The notes beneath the pieces were generated by a model that saw nothing but the letters and a program-made list of their open reading frames with translations, made no database searches and was not told the DNA's origin. Positions 1 through 8,721 of a stretch of DNA of 51,284 nucleotides are shown one piece after another; the stretch's first letter is position 1, and each line of letters begins with the position of its first letter. Origin of the DNA: Bacillota bacterium (lineage in GTDB: Bacteria > Bacillota > Clostridia > Lachnospirales > Lachnospiraceae). A program made the translations under genes and the position numbers. Location: assembly GCA_023421505.1 (NCBI GenBank), contig JAEZTJ010000044.1:1-51284 (forward strand). Reading direction: 5' to 3'.

Positions 1-34
1 GTACTTAGGTTCTGTACTTTAGAACCTTATGTAC
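1..34. repeat. Hairpin at the left edge
   Basis: The arms GGTTCT and AGAACC flank a 7-nt loop, and an outer GTAC/GTAC pairing extends the stem, so almost all of the first 34 bases fold back. No T-run follows. It may be a terminator, or part of a larger palindrome cut by the window edge. Frame +1 is open from base 1 to a TAA at 148-150, so the tail of an unknown gene could also enter here; I cannot assign it. Confidence 0.4.
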
Positions 35-163
35 CGCTACGAAATGCAATTAAGCGAGAGCGGCTCCTATTCAGAAGTATTGGTGACATCGCCACAATCG
101 TTACCTATATGGCTGTGAACAGTAACCTCCCAATCAAATTTAAAATATAAATTTATATGCGTA

Positions 164-193
164 TTGAAATTTCGGGAATAAAGAAATTATAAT
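164..193 (+). promoter_or_regulatory. Vegetative promoter of the XRE-peptidase operon
   Basis: TTGAAA (164-169) and TATAAT (188-193) are separated by 18 nt, a good SigA-type promoter. It leaves a leader of about 125 nt before the ATG at 324. Apart from this promoter and the edge hairpin I see nothing else in bases 1-323. Confidence 0.6.
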
Positions 194-323
194 AAAGTAT
201 ACCATCTAATCAATGAAAAACAGAAAACTCCACGCTAAGTAGATAAATTAGAACTTTCAGTTTGTGTTGGAATTCTTGCTTTTCATGTATTATATATCTA
301 TCAAGATACGGAGGGGATATCAT

Positions 324-1025
324 ATGCATACAGAGAAGATTGGAAGCTTTATTGCTGCCCGAAGAAAGGCAAGGGGTCTCACACAACAACAGCTTGCTGA
401 CGAGATAGGTCTAACAAACAAAGCTATCTCAAAATGGGAGACAGGTCAGGGAATGCCGGATATCACACTTTTACCGTTACTTGCAGAAATTTTAGGAGTA
501 AAGGTTGATGAGCTTTTAAAAGGAGAATTACTGGAAAATAAGCTTGAAAGCAGTGCTGAAAGTAAGTTTGCAGTGCATAAGAGCGTTTACTGGTTCAGAG
601 TGGCTGCTTCCTTGTCGACGTTTTTTGCAATAATCGGTGATGTGGTTCCTTTCTTTATGATGAAAGAAACCACGGTCGTTGCATCCTTATTATTTGGCTG
701 CTGGTTTGAATTATGCAGTCTGGCAGTTTTCGTTATATTCTATTATAGAATGAAAGAGGAGGTAGTCAGATATAACAAGAACTCCTTTCTCACAATAAAT
801 TCATTGAAAATCAGAAATCAATTTCTCGGGTTTTTATTGTGGCTGTGGCTGATTGCACCCTCCGGTCTCATCGTGTGCCTGGTATTTAAGCTTTTTTCAT
901 GGGAAAACCCTGTCCTGCAACTGATTTTAACTTTGGTGGTGACTATAACAGCCGGTCTTCTGTATTGGGTGAAAATGATTAATACAGGACAGGTGTCTAA
1001 TAAAAATAAAGGAGAAAAAGCATGA
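324..1025 (+). CDS. XRE-family helix-turn-helix regulator with C-terminal membrane domain
   Basis: This protein of 233 residues has an N-terminal Cro/CI-type HTH (about residues 1-65, with TQQQLADEIGLTNKAISKWE) and then about four hydrophobic segments between residues 90 and 225, so it is a membrane-tethered DNA-binding protein. The ATG at 324 is chosen because GGAGGGG lies 7 nt upstream and the HTH begins at once; an upstream ATG at 264 has no ribosome binding site. Its stop overlaps the start of the next gene (ATGA), which implies translational coupling with the peptidase. The family is common in clostridia, and targets are usually unknown. Binding to its own promoter region is plausible but not visible. 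The HTH assignment is certain; the role is not. Confidence 0.85.
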   Translation: MHTEKIGSFIAARRKARGLTQQQLADEIGLTNKAISKWETGQGMPDITLLPLLAEILGVKVDELLKGELLENKLESSAESKFAVHKSVYWFRVAASLSTFFAIIGDVVPFFMMKETTVVASLLFGCWFELCSLAVFVIFYYRMKEEVVRYNKNSFLTINSLKIRNQFLGFLLWLWLIAPSGLIVCLVFKLFSWENPVLQLILTLVVTITAGLLYWVKMINTGQVSNKNKGEKA

Positions 1026-2032
1026 AAATAAAATATCGGATAAAAAAGATTATATTTATTATTGCTATTGCTTTTCTTGCCTTGGTTTTTGGATTGATTT
1101 TCAATAATAGAATATGCTATTTGATTTTTTCCGGTAAAGATACTACTTCCGATCAATTAAGTGAAGCTGATAAGGAAGCTGTGTATCATGTCTATAATTA
1201 TTTAAAAGAAAAGGGAGAAAATTTATTTGGTGGATTTAATAATATTAGTACTGATTTAATTATTTTCAATGAGAAATATGAATTTTTATTTAGCGGTATG
1301 GAGGAGGAGAAAGGCTGGGAACGGATTGAATATAACGTTGAAATGGGAAGAAACATTTTCCGGAGGGAAGTAGAAAATTCTGAGGCCTTTGCCGTAAAGG
1401 TAAATGGAAGATGGGTTGGAAGCTTTGATACTAAGGCTACCTTTAACAAAGAAATAACAAAGGTCATTCTGCCGATATTTCCGCCACAGTTATTTATGAT
1501 GGATGAAGAATATTACAGGGGTACTGTAATTCATGAAATGGTACATGCCTTTGAGGGCAATTTGGATAATGACCGTGTTGATGCAGCTGAACATATCCAT
1601 AATTTATGCGCAAAATATTATAACGATGCCAATTATGAAAAACGGATCAAACAGGAGGCATATTATCTGAAGAAGGCGATGGACGCTGATAATCATGACG
1701 ATATCATAAAAGACGTAAAGAAATTTATTGAAAAACGGAAAGAAAGACGGTTGATCTGCAATTTGTCAGATACGGAAACAAATAATGAGAAGGAATTGGA
1801 GTGGCTGGAAGGGCTGGCAAGATATGCGGAGTACTATGCAGCTAAGGGATCATCAAAGGCAATAGTAAAGAATCTGCGAAAGATTGAAGAAAAAGCAGCA
1901 ATAAATTCGGATGAACGTTATTATGTTCTCGGAATGGCCCAGGCAATGGTGCTGGATAAGTTGAGTGATGATTGGAAAACGAAAGTACTTACGGGCGGAT
2001 ATACGCTGGAGGAGTGCTTAATTGCGCAGTAG
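1022..2032 (+). CDS. Membrane-anchored HExxH zinc metallopeptidase-like protein
   Basis: This protein of 336 residues has a basic N-terminus and one transmembrane or signal-anchor segment (about residues 8-28), which places the rest outside the cell. Residues 171-175 are HEMVH, the zinc-binding HExxH motif. A second conserved-looking block, WLEGLARYAEYY (from residue 261), offers Glu263 or Glu270 as a third ligand, as in gluzincin peptidases where an E lies downstream in EGLA-type motifs. It has an AAGGAG ribosome binding site and overlaps the XRE gene by 4 bp, so the two are one operon. I do not recognise a named family. Protease activity is inferred from the motif only, and the substrate is unknown. 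Confidence 0.7.
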   Translation: MKIKYRIKKIIFIIAIAFLALVFGLIFNNRICYLIFSGKDTTSDQLSEADKEAVYHVYNYLKEKGENLFGGFNNISTDLIIFNEKYEFLFSGMEEEKGWERIEYNVEMGRNIFRREVENSEAFAVKVNGRWVGSFDTKATFNKEITKVILPIFPPQLFMMDEEYYRGTVIHEMVHAFEGNLDNDRVDAAEHIHNLCAKYYNDANYEKRIKQEAYYLKKAMDADNHDDIIKDVKKFIEKRKERRLICNLSDTETNNEKELEWLEGLARYAEYYAAKGSSKAIVKNLRKIEEKAAINSDERYYVLGMAQAMVLDKLSDDWKTKVLTGGYTLEECLIAQ

Positions 2033-2178
2033 TTATGGGTATGCGCAGTAAATATCAATCATAAAGATAAAAAATAGTTACATATAATATACGCCCCTAG
2101 TATCGACAGTTTGTATAATAAAAACAGTCCATGCAAGGAACGTATATTATATAATTTCAAATGGCATTTTTATGAATT

Positions 2179-2286
2179 CTAATAAGTACGGTATAGAATT
2201 CGGTATTGCATTGGAGTGATTCCGGTCCAACATTTAAAGGCTCTTTGAAAAGCGCTAGCTTCAGAAAAAACCAGGAGGTAAGCAGC
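2179..2286 (-). pseudogene. Remnant of an AraC-family regulator (C-terminal HTH only)
   Basis: Read on the minus strand, 35 codons ending in TAG give AAYLLVFSEASAFQRAF and then KCWTGITPMQYR, the typical last helix-turn-helix of AraC/XylS regulators (family pattern: AYLLGFSEASAFxRAFKRWTGxTPxxYR). A stop codon stands directly upstream (2287-2289) and no AraC sequence is left beyond it. It is therefore a fossil, not a gene. It sits just downstream of the sugar kinase gene, so it may be the remains of a former regulator of that cluster. It fills most of the 300-base gap between the peptidase and kinase genes. Confidence 0.7.
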
Positions 2287-2332
2287 TTATGCTTTTGGGA
2301 CACCCTTCTTCTAAATCATATCTTATGTAACT

Positions 2333-3853
2333 TTAATCATTGATTTTATTCATCATTTCTCCTAACTTAGCAAGATCCTCTGTCCACATACCATAGACCT
2401 TCAGAAGCTTTTCGTACTTTTCGTTCGCTTCCTGATCAGGATGAATTAAGCTTTGGGTTTTGTGAATTTCTGCTATGATATCGTAATCAATCCAGGCACC
2501 GCAGGCATTGGCTGCAATGGCAGCAGCTCCAAGGGAGGCCGCATTCTGATCAATATTAGTTTTAACGACCGGAAGATTATAGATGTCTGCAAACATTCTA
2601 AGCCATACAGGGCTTTTGCTTCCGCCGCCGCACATAAGCATATTGCCTTCTACCTTTACCCTGCTAAGTAAAATATCCAGTGCCTTTCTAAGTGCCATAG
2701 CGATCCCTTCCATAGAGGCTCTGACTAAATCCTCTCTCGTGTTTCTTAAGGTCAGACCAGCGAAGCTTCCGCATAGATAAGGACTTGGCTCCTGTGCACT
2801 GCCTCCGGCAAGCGTAGGATTAAACAGGACTCCATTGCTGCCGATAGGGACAGCTTCTGCCATTTTATTCATGATATCATATGCATCGGTATCACTGCTT
2901 AAGTCCCGGCATAGGTTATCCCTTACCCACCGAAAGGAATTACCCGCAGAAAAGATGGAAACTGCGGAGGTATAGTAGCCCTTCTTCACATGTGCAAATA
3001 CAAAAGGCTTGGTCTTTATATCTACAATCGGCTTCTGTGAAGTAATTGCAATCCAGCTCGAGGAACCTAAAGAGGTATAGACAGCTCCCTGCGACAAGCC
3101 GGTAGCACCTAGGGACATGCAGGTGTTATCTACCGCTCCGCAGGCAACCGGAGTTCCTTCTAAGAGACCGGACTCTTCGGAAGCTTTCCTAGTTACATAG
3201 CCGATAATGGAATCCGTAGGTTTTATTTCGGGGAAGATCTCGCGGTCAATATCTGCTGCTTCAAAGAAACGATCCTCATAAGCCCATTTTTCCAGATTGA
3301 ATACACCAAAGCCGGAAGCATAGGAGGGATCGGTACAGATAGTACCGGTGAATTTATAATTAACAAAGTCCTTAGAACCTAGGATTTTATGAATTTTACT
3401 AAAAAGCTGCGGCTGGTGCTCCTTCATCCACATCAGCTTTAAGATGGTATAGCATTCTGCGGGGTCGCCATTACCGGTTGTCTCATACCAGTCTTCATAG
3501 GAAAGTTCTCTAAAGAAACGGTTTACCTGGTGAACCGCGCGCATGTCACACCAGATTGGAACCTGATCTGCTAATAGGGAACCCTTAATATCCAGGGGCA
3601 CTGCTACCAGACTGTGGCCGGAAAGTGCTACGCAGGCAATGGTATCCGGGGCTATACCGGTTTTACAAAGTAACATCTTCGTTGCTTTGCAGACGCTATC
3701 CCACCAGTCCATTGGCCTCTGCTCAATGAATTTGTCGGCAGGGAAAAAGGTATCATATTGGAGGAATAGATCGGATAAGGAAGCTCCGTTTTCATTAAAT
3801 AGGGATGCCTTGATCCCTCCTGTACCTAAGTCATAAGCAATAAAATTCTTCAT
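2333..3853 (-). CDS. FGGY-family carbohydrate kinase (xylulokinase-like)
   Basis: This 506-residue protein has the length expected for the family. The N-terminal ATPase fold starts with AYDLGTGGIKASLF, where DxGTxxxK is the first phosphate-binding loop. Sugar-site residues appear in GHSLVAVPLD and WCDMRA. The C-terminal half has GAVDNTCMSLGATG and the adenosine loop LMCGGGSKSPVWLRMFAD, followed by EEx-type segments. It should phosphorylate a ketose, ketopentose or polyol with ATP in the cytoplasm. The ATG at 3853 is preferred: AAGGAGG lies 9 nt upstream and the FGGY fold begins there. An ATG at 3880, overlapping the ABC gene, is the alternative. It is the last gene of the leftward unit deoR-like / ATPase / kinase. 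The substrate is not decided by sequence. Confidence 0.88.
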   Translation of the reverse strand: MKNFIAYDLGTGGIKASLFNENGASLSDLFLQYDTFFPADKFIEQRPMDWWDSVCKATKMLLCKTGIAPDTIACVALSGHSLVAVPLDIKGSLLADQVPIWCDMRAVHQVNRFFRELSYEDWYETTGNGDPAECYTILKLMWMKEHQPQLFSKIHKILGSKDFVNYKFTGTICTDPSYASGFGVFNLEKWAYEDRFFEAADIDREIFPEIKPTDSIIGYVTRKASEESGLLEGTPVACGAVDNTCMSLGATGLSQGAVYTSLGSSSWIAITSQKPIVDIKTKPFVFAHVKKGYYTSAVSIFSAGNSFRWVRDNLCRDLSSDTDAYDIMNKMAEAVPIGSNGVLFNPTLAGGSAQEPSPYLCGSFAGLTLRNTREDLVRASMEGIAMALRKALDILLSRVKVEGNMLMCGGGSKSPVWLRMFADIYNLPVVKTNIDQNAASLGAAAIAANACGAWIDYDIIAEIHKTQSLIHPDQEANEKYEKLLKVYGMWTEDLAKLGEMMNKIND

Positions 3854-3876
3854 GTCAAAAATCCTCCTTAGTATTT

Positions 3877-5331
3877 TCAAAGCTTTTCATATAGAGCATC
3901 AAGGGTGAGATTGTCAGTAGAATAATTACCGATTTGAACTCCGTTACTTAAAAGTATGATTCTATTACACATACCAATCAGTTCTGAAAAATCAGAGCTG
4001 ATCAAGACAATAGCGGCACCCTCCAGAACTAAAGCATTGAATATATTATAAAGCTCCAGTTTACTTGCAGAGTCTAAGTTCTTGGAGGCTTCATCAAAGA
4101 TGTAGATTTTTGACCGGTTAAATAAGCTGCGTGCAATGACGACCTTTTGTTTGTTTCCGATACTTAGGTGATTTACCTTATCATAGATATCGGTATCCCT
4201 TATATTTAACTTGTCCGTATAATTTCTTGCGTACCTATTAGATTTATTGTTAGAGATAAAAAAATTTTCCTTGGTTTTCTTCATGTTTGAGGCAACGATA
4301 TTAAATGGAATGGAACAATCATAAAATAAAGAAGCGTCAGCACTATTTTCTGGAACCAGACTAATAGAATTCTGTGTTAGTGATGCTTCGAAATGAATGC
4401 TTCCTGATTGCGGCTTTAATTGACCCGTAATAACCTTCATCAGAGTAGAACGTCCTGAACCGGCTAAGCCGGCGATCCCTAAGATTTCCCCCTCGTGTAG
4501 TGTCAGATTGATATCCTTAAGAATTCCAACCGATATATGATCAACCTCAAGTAATCTGCTGCCCGGATGAGGTACAAGCTTAGGATATTTAAAATCCATA
4601 CTAAGTGTTCTCATGTGCTCAAGAAAGGATTGATCACAAAAGCCATTCTTTGAATTAGTGTAGGTGGCAGTTATCGTTCCTTCACTCATAATGGATACCC
4701 GGTCACAGTAATGCAGTATTTCATAAAAACTGTGTGTAATCAGAACAATAGCTACATTTTCAGCTTTTAGCTTTTCCAGTATGTAAAAGACCTTCTCCGT
4801 TTCTTTAAAGGTTAGAGTGGAGGAAAACTCATCCAAGATGAGAATGGAAGGCTTGCAGATAATTACCCGGATTAATTGGATTAATTGCATTTCACCTAAG
4901 CTTAGATTACAAATCGGTTCATCTAAGTTTAACTGTAAACCAAAATGCTCAAAAATTCCCTCGCAGTATTGATCTATTTTTTTTCTTCCGGGCTTCATAA
5001 ACCGAGTATTAAAAATAGTATTTTCGTTACCTAATACGAGGTTGTCGCGGATGGATAAAGAGGGAAATAACTGGATGTCCTGCTGAACCATAAAAATACC
5101 AAGCTTTTTTGCAGCTTGAATATTGTTTATCAAAACCTCCTGATCATCGAGATAGATAGAACCGCTGCTCTTTTGAACTGCACCGGCTAGTATTTTGGCA
5201 AGCATGGACTTGCCTTCTCCGTTATTACCAATGATTGCATGCGTTTCACCTGGCATAATTGTCAGGTTTACATTATCAAGTACTTTATGGTGAGTGATTT
5301 TGCTGATCTTATGTATTCTTAACGATTTCAT
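3877..5331 (-). CDS. Sugar ABC transporter ATP-binding protein (RbsA/MglA type, divergent copy)
   Basis: This 484-residue tandem-ABC protein has the layout of ribose/galactose importers. Domain 1 has Walker A GNNGEGKS, signature LSLGEMQ and Walker B ILILDEFSS. Domain 2 has the usual imperfect Walker A GLAGSGRST, signature LSIGNKQK and IYIFDEASKNLD. Several positions depart from RbsA consensus: DEF and DEA replace DEP, and LSIGNKQ replaces LSGGNQQ. No permease lies in this transcription unit, while a second and more canonical RbsA homologue stands at 10821-12320 beside the only permease. The ATG at 5331 has AAGGATGG upstream; an in-frame TTG at 5352, abutting the deoR-like stop, is the alternative. 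It may pair with the same permease or with one elsewhere. Confidence 0.85.
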   Translation of the reverse strand: MKSLRIHKISKITHHKVLDNVNLTIMPGETHAIIGNNGEGKSMLAKILAGAVQKSSGSIYLDDQEVLINNIQAAKKLGIFMVQQDIQLFPSLSIRDNLVLGNENTIFNTRFMKPGRKKIDQYCEGIFEHFGLQLNLDEPICNLSLGEMQLIQLIRVIICKPSILILDEFSSTLTFKETEKVFYILEKLKAENVAIVLITHSFYEILHYCDRVSIMSEGTITATYTNSKNGFCDQSFLEHMRTLSMDFKYPKLVPHPGSRLLEVDHISVGILKDINLTLHEGEILGIAGLAGSGRSTLMKVITGQLKPQSGSIHFEASLTQNSISLVPENSADASLFYDCSIPFNIVASNMKKTKENFFISNNKSNRYARNYTDKLNIRDTDIYDKVNHLSIGNKQKVVIARSLFNRSKIYIFDEASKNLDSASKLELYNIFNALVLEGAAIVLISSDFSELIGMCNRIILLSNGVQIGNYSTDNLTLDALYEKL

Positions 5332-5352
5332 CGAGGCACCATCCTTAATCAA

Positions 5353-6150
5353 TTAGAACGTCAAAGGCTTTAAATCGTAGGAGGTATATACACGAATACC
5401 ATGCTCAATATAATATTTCTTATACTGGTCAGAGATAGTATCATTCGTGATAATATTCTGTGCGAGATCCAGATTGCCAAGCTTCATAAAGGCGCGCTGG
5501 CCAAATTTTGAACTATCTACAGCATAATGAGTCTGCTTACATCTTGCAGAAATCGCTTTAATTATGTCCAGAACATTCGTATCCGACAGAGTGTATCCTG
5601 CATCGAGATCGACACCATCAACAGAGAAAAAACACTTACTTAAATAAATATTGTGCAAATCTGTATTAATGTCATTCGGTATGGTATATAAGCCTTTATT
5701 ATCAATTCTGCCTCCCAGGAAGTGTATCTGAATTGTCGAGTTATTACATAGGATATTAGAAACCAGCAAATTATTAGTAAAGACCTTAATGTCATTTCTT
5801 GATACTAAGGCCTTCGCAATATAATAGGAGGTAGTGCCTGGTCCGAGAAAGACCCATTCCCTGTCTGTAATTAAGTTAGAGGCGATGACACCGATTTCTT
5901 CCTTTGATTTATCATATTTAACTACATTACCGGAAAGATGAGAATTAACCTCTTCCTCTTGTGTACTCACGGAATTTAAGGTTGCTCCACCGTGATATCT
6001 TGTGATGTAGCCTTCCTGCTCCAATTCTTCAAAATCATTGCGGATAGTAGCTTCGGTAACATTAAGAAGCTTACTTAAAGTGGCAACGTCAATTTGCTTA
6101 CGGTCAAATATGATTTCTTTTATTCTACGCTTTCTTTCTGCTTTAAACAT
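5353..6150 (-). CDS. DeoR/GlpR-family transcriptional regulator
   Basis: This 265-residue protein begins with the DeoR winged HTH (RKQIDVATLSKLLNVTEATIRNDFEELEQEGYITRYHGGA, about residues 17-55; the two halves of this motif are the recognition helix VTEATIRND and the wing RYHGGA). The C-terminal half is the DeoRC sensor fold, which binds a phosphorylated sugar intermediate in this family. The start is an ATG with AGAGGA 7 nt upstream. It heads the leftward unit and faces the binding-protein gene across a 249-bp regulatory region with four CGAAAA repeats, so it is the obvious local regulator of both units. Repression relieved by a sugar phosphate is the usual mode; this is inference here. Confidence 0.9.
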   Translation of the reverse strand: MFKAERKRRIKEIIFDRKQIDVATLSKLLNVTEATIRNDFEELEQEGYITRYHGGATLNSVSTQEEEVNSHLSGNVVKYDKSKEEIGVIASNLITDREWVFLGPGTTSYYIAKALVSRNDIKVFTNNLLVSNILCNNSTIQIHFLGGRIDNKGLYTIPNDINTDLHNIYLSKCFFSVDGVDLDAGYTLSDTNVLDIIKAISARCKQTHYAVDSSKFGQRAFMKLGNLDLAQNIITNDTISDQYKKYYIEHGIRVYTSYDLKPLTF

Positions 6151-6236
6151 AAATAATCCTCTTTGCTTTTTATTTCAATTCCATCATACTATATAATTTT
6201 TAAAATAGCAAACAGAAAAAACAAAAAAATAAAAAA

Positions 6237-6348
6237 CGAAAAGGAATAAACCGCAAAAAGCCTTAAAAACCGCCTAAATAAAAGAATACGAAAAGATATA
6301 ACTCATTTAAATGAAAAATTTCGAAAATGAAACGTTGACAAACGAAAA
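6237..6348 (+). promoter_or_regulatory. Array of CGAAAA repeats, candidate DeoR-type operators
   Basis: The hexamer CGAAAA occurs at 6237, 6289, 6322 and 6343, always on the plus strand. The last copy lies in the spacer of the promoter for the binding-protein gene. DeoR-family repressors often bind repeated short sites of this kind. The surrounding 6190-6360 region is very A-rich, so chance is a real alternative. Confidence 0.4.
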
Positions 6349-6363
6349 AACAGATGATATATT
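6335..6363 (+). promoter_or_regulatory. Promoter of the rightward sugar operon
   Basis: TTGACA (6335-6340), a 17-nt spacer and TATATT (6358-6363) form a near-consensus SigA promoter, 37 bases before the ATG of the binding-protein gene. A CGAAAA repeat lies inside the spacer, where a bound repressor would block polymerase. Confidence 0.75.
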
Positions 6364-6399
6364 TAGGTCATAAATAAAAAGGAAAGAAGGTAATAATAA

Positions 6400-7413
6400 A
6401 TGAAGAAGGTATTAGCTTTACTTACTGTATTATGCTTGATGATGAGCTTGGTTGCCTGCAGCGGTAAAAAGTCTGAAGACGCAAGCAGTGATACAGACAA
6501 GGGGTCAGGGGATGCAAAATATACAATCGGGTTTTCTAATGCATCAATTTCTAACAGCTGGCGTGTTAAGATGAGAGACATGCTGGTTGAGGAATGTGAA
6601 AAACAGAACATTAAACTAATCGAGACAGATGCGCATGATGATGCAAATACGCAGAATAGTAATATTGAGACATTACTTCAACAAGATCTCGATGCGATCT
6701 TGATTGCACCGGTTGTAGAGGACGCGGTTAACCCTGGAATTGAAAAGGCTTTTGAAAGCGGTATTCCGGTTATCATTTTTGACAGACACTGCAGTACAGA
6801 GCAGTATACCCATTTTGTGGGCTATTCGGACAAGCAAAACGGTGCGGAATGCGCGCAGATGTTAGTAGACGCCCTGACGGATAAATATGGAGAAGCAAAG
6901 GGGAATATCATTGCACTTGACTCTCTTGCGGGCTCTAGTACTGACAACATGCAAAAAGCCGGACAGGACTCGGTATTCTCCAAATATCCTAATATCAAGA
7001 TTATTGCCAGACAGTATACAGACTTCGAGGTTAGTAAGGGCAAAGCATTTATGGAAGACTGTTTGACAAAATTCAAATCCGGTGAGGTTGACGCTATCAT
7101 TTCTCAGGACGGGGGTGTAACACTTGGTGCCTGGGATGCAATTAAGGAAGCCGGCAGGGACAAGGACGGCATATTAATAGCCAATGCAGACGGAATCAAT
7201 GGCGTCTGTAAGATGGTTAAGGAGGGCACTGCTGTCGGTCTAACACAGTTCCCCTGTGCAGCAAGTGTAGATGCCCTTAATGTAGCAATTCAGGAGATTG
7301 AGGGAAACGGACCTAAGGATAAAGACGTTATCATGGAATCCATCGTTGTTAATAAAGATAATGTTGATGATTATGTAATCCCTGACGGCGATGACTATGA
7401 TTGGACATATTAA
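6400..7413 (+). CDS. Sugar-binding lipoprotein of an ABC importer (RbsB-like)
   Basis: This 337-residue protein has a lipoprotein signal (hydrophobic stretch, then LVAC with the lipidated Cys at residue 20) and a Ser/Asp-rich linker. The mature part is a type I periplasmic-binding fold: YTIGFSNASISNSWRVKMRD at the start, then DAILIAPVVEDAVNPGIEKA and PVIIFDRHCS, as in ribose- and galactose-binding proteins. It would capture a sugar at the outer face of the membrane for the permease (9820-10797) and the ATPase (10821-12320). It is the first gene behind a strong promoter, and a 311-bp gap separates it from the rest of the unit, consistent with higher expression of the binding protein. The ligand is unknown. 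Confidence 0.9.
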   Translation: MKKVLALLTVLCLMMSLVACSGKKSEDASSDTDKGSGDAKYTIGFSNASISNSWRVKMRDMLVEECEKQNIKLIETDAHDDANTQNSNIETLLQQDLDAILIAPVVEDAVNPGIEKAFESGIPVIIFDRHCSTEQYTHFVGYSDKQNGAECAQMLVDALTDKYGEAKGNIIALDSLAGSSTDNMQKAGQDSVFSKYPNIKIIARQYTDFEVSKGKAFMEDCLTKFKSGEVDAIISQDGGVTLGAWDAIKEAGRDKDGILIANADGINGVCKMVKEGTAVGLTQFPCAASVDALNVAIQEIEGNGPKDKDVIMESIVVNKDNVDDYVIPDGDDYDWTY

Positions 7414-7496
7414 CATGATGCTCCTTTAATTAGTTTGTGTCGAGGATTGCACAGGCACAAAATTCCAGGTTTGATCTTTTACATAATGAAGAACTT

Positions 7497-7553
7497 AGGG
7501 TTGAAAGTAAGTACAGTAAATAATGGAACGTCACGGGGAATTCTTTCAACCCT
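7497..7553. repeat. Inverted repeat between binding-protein and isomerase genes
   Basis: Perfect 11-bp arms AGGGTTGAAAG (7497-7507) and CTTTCAACCCT (7543-7553) enclose 35 nt, followed by TTTTATAA. It could act as a partial terminator or mRNA-processing hairpin that lets the binding-protein message accumulate. The rest of the gap 7414-7724 shows no gene; an in-frame extension of the next ORF up to 7638 lacks a ribosome binding site. Confidence 0.45.
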
Positions 7554-7724
7554 TTTATAAGTAGCAGAAACATATCTGCATATAGATGTATTTTGCGATG
7601 GTTATAAGGCTGTAAAAAATCACTTTTAATAAAAAAAATGCGTGTTAGTGCTAATCTCAGTGCAGATAAAAATATTCGCATCGGTAAAGGTGAGTCAAGA
7701 TACATCGCAGGAATGGAGGACAAG

Positions 7725-8705
7725 ATGAAAATTGGGTTTTGCGTAGTAAACTATTCAGAAAAGCCTGTTGAAGAGGTAGTTAAGTTAGCGGCAGAGAATG
7801 GCTATGATTGTGTTGAGCTACCTGCATATGAGGATAACGGACAAGTTGATGTAAAAGAAATGCTAAAGGGTAATAATGCAAAGAAGCTTAAAAAAATGGT
7901 CGAAGACCATGGACTATTTATATCATCACTGAGCAATCATGCGGATTCTCTATTGGTTATGGGACCTTATAGTGCCGGGACAGATTCAATCTGCCCAGGT
8001 ACAAGGGAAGAAAAGATTAAGTTTGGTACAGAAAGCTTAATCCGTTCCGCTCAGCTTGCCAGTGAACTTGGTGTACCGGCGGTTGTCGCTTTTTCGGGAA
8101 TGGAGAATTATGGACATATTAACGATTGGCCGGAGCCGAATGGCTGGAAATATGAAGAGGAGCAGTTTGCCCTTAAGTATACTCCAATTCTTGATAAATA
8201 TAAGGAATATGGTGTAAAGCTGGCCTTTGAGCCACATCCAAACAATATTGTCTATGATACACAGTCAGCCTTAAGATGCCTTGAGGTGGTAGATCATCAC
8301 CCGGCCTTTGCAATCAATCTTGATCCTGCAAATATTTTATTTTCGGGAATTAATGTACAGACCTTTATCGATGAGTTAAAGGGAAGGATTGCTCTCGTTC
8401 ATGCAAAGGATTGTGAATTTGTACAGCATAATATGGCAAAAGGCGGACTTAATATGTATATGCAGGATGGCTGGGGCCGTCTTGACCGCTCCTTCCGTTT
8501 CAGAATTCCGGGCTGGGGTGATGTTGATTGGAAACGACTGATCAGTGAACTCTTTATTACCGGCTACGATTATGTCCTGAATTATGAACATGAGGATGTA
8601 ATCATGAGCCGTGCCGATGGTGTGAAGAAAACAATCGAATTCTTTCGTCCGCTTATGATCGATGCTCCGTATGAAGGCCGTTCAGATAAATTATTTACGA
8701 AATAG
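7725..8705 (+). CDS. Sugar phosphate isomerase/epimerase family protein (xylose isomerase-like TIM barrel)
   Basis: This 326-residue protein has the fold of AP-endonuclease-2/IolE-type isomerases: an opening MKIGFCVVNYSEKPVEEVV, then VVAFSGMENYG, LAFEPHPNNIVYDTQSALRCLE, INLDPANILF, LVHAKDCEF and a late LNYEHED. The repeated Glu, Asp and His positions (EPHP, LDPAN, HAKD, EHED) match the metal site of this family. It probably isomerises or epimerises a sugar or a keto-sugar in the cytoplasm. The start at 7725 is chosen because GGAGGA stands just upstream and the barrel begins at once. It lies 16 bp before the dehydrogenase, so the two are coupled. The exact reaction cannot be read from sequence. 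Confidence 0.82.
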   Translation: MKIGFCVVNYSEKPVEEVVKLAAENGYDCVELPAYEDNGQVDVKEMLKGNNAKKLKKMVEDHGLFISSLSNHADSLLVMGPYSAGTDSICPGTREEKIKFGTESLIRSAQLASELGVPAVVAFSGMENYGHINDWPEPNGWKYEEEQFALKYTPILDKYKEYGVKLAFEPHPNNIVYDTQSALRCLEVVDHHPAFAINLDPANILFSGINVQTFIDELKGRIALVHAKDCEFVQHNMAKGGLNMYMQDGWGRLDRSFRFRIPGWGDVDWKRLISELFITGYDYVLNYEHEDVIMSRADGVKKTIEFFRPLMIDAPYEGRSDKLFTK

Positions 8706-8721
8706 TGTAAGGAGACTATAT

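Noticed and set aside
1..150. Open frame +1 from the window edge to a TAA at 148-150 (about 49 codons)
   Set aside because: It could be the tail of a gene, but the peptide matches nothing I recognise and an edge hairpin overlaps it; chance cannot be excluded.
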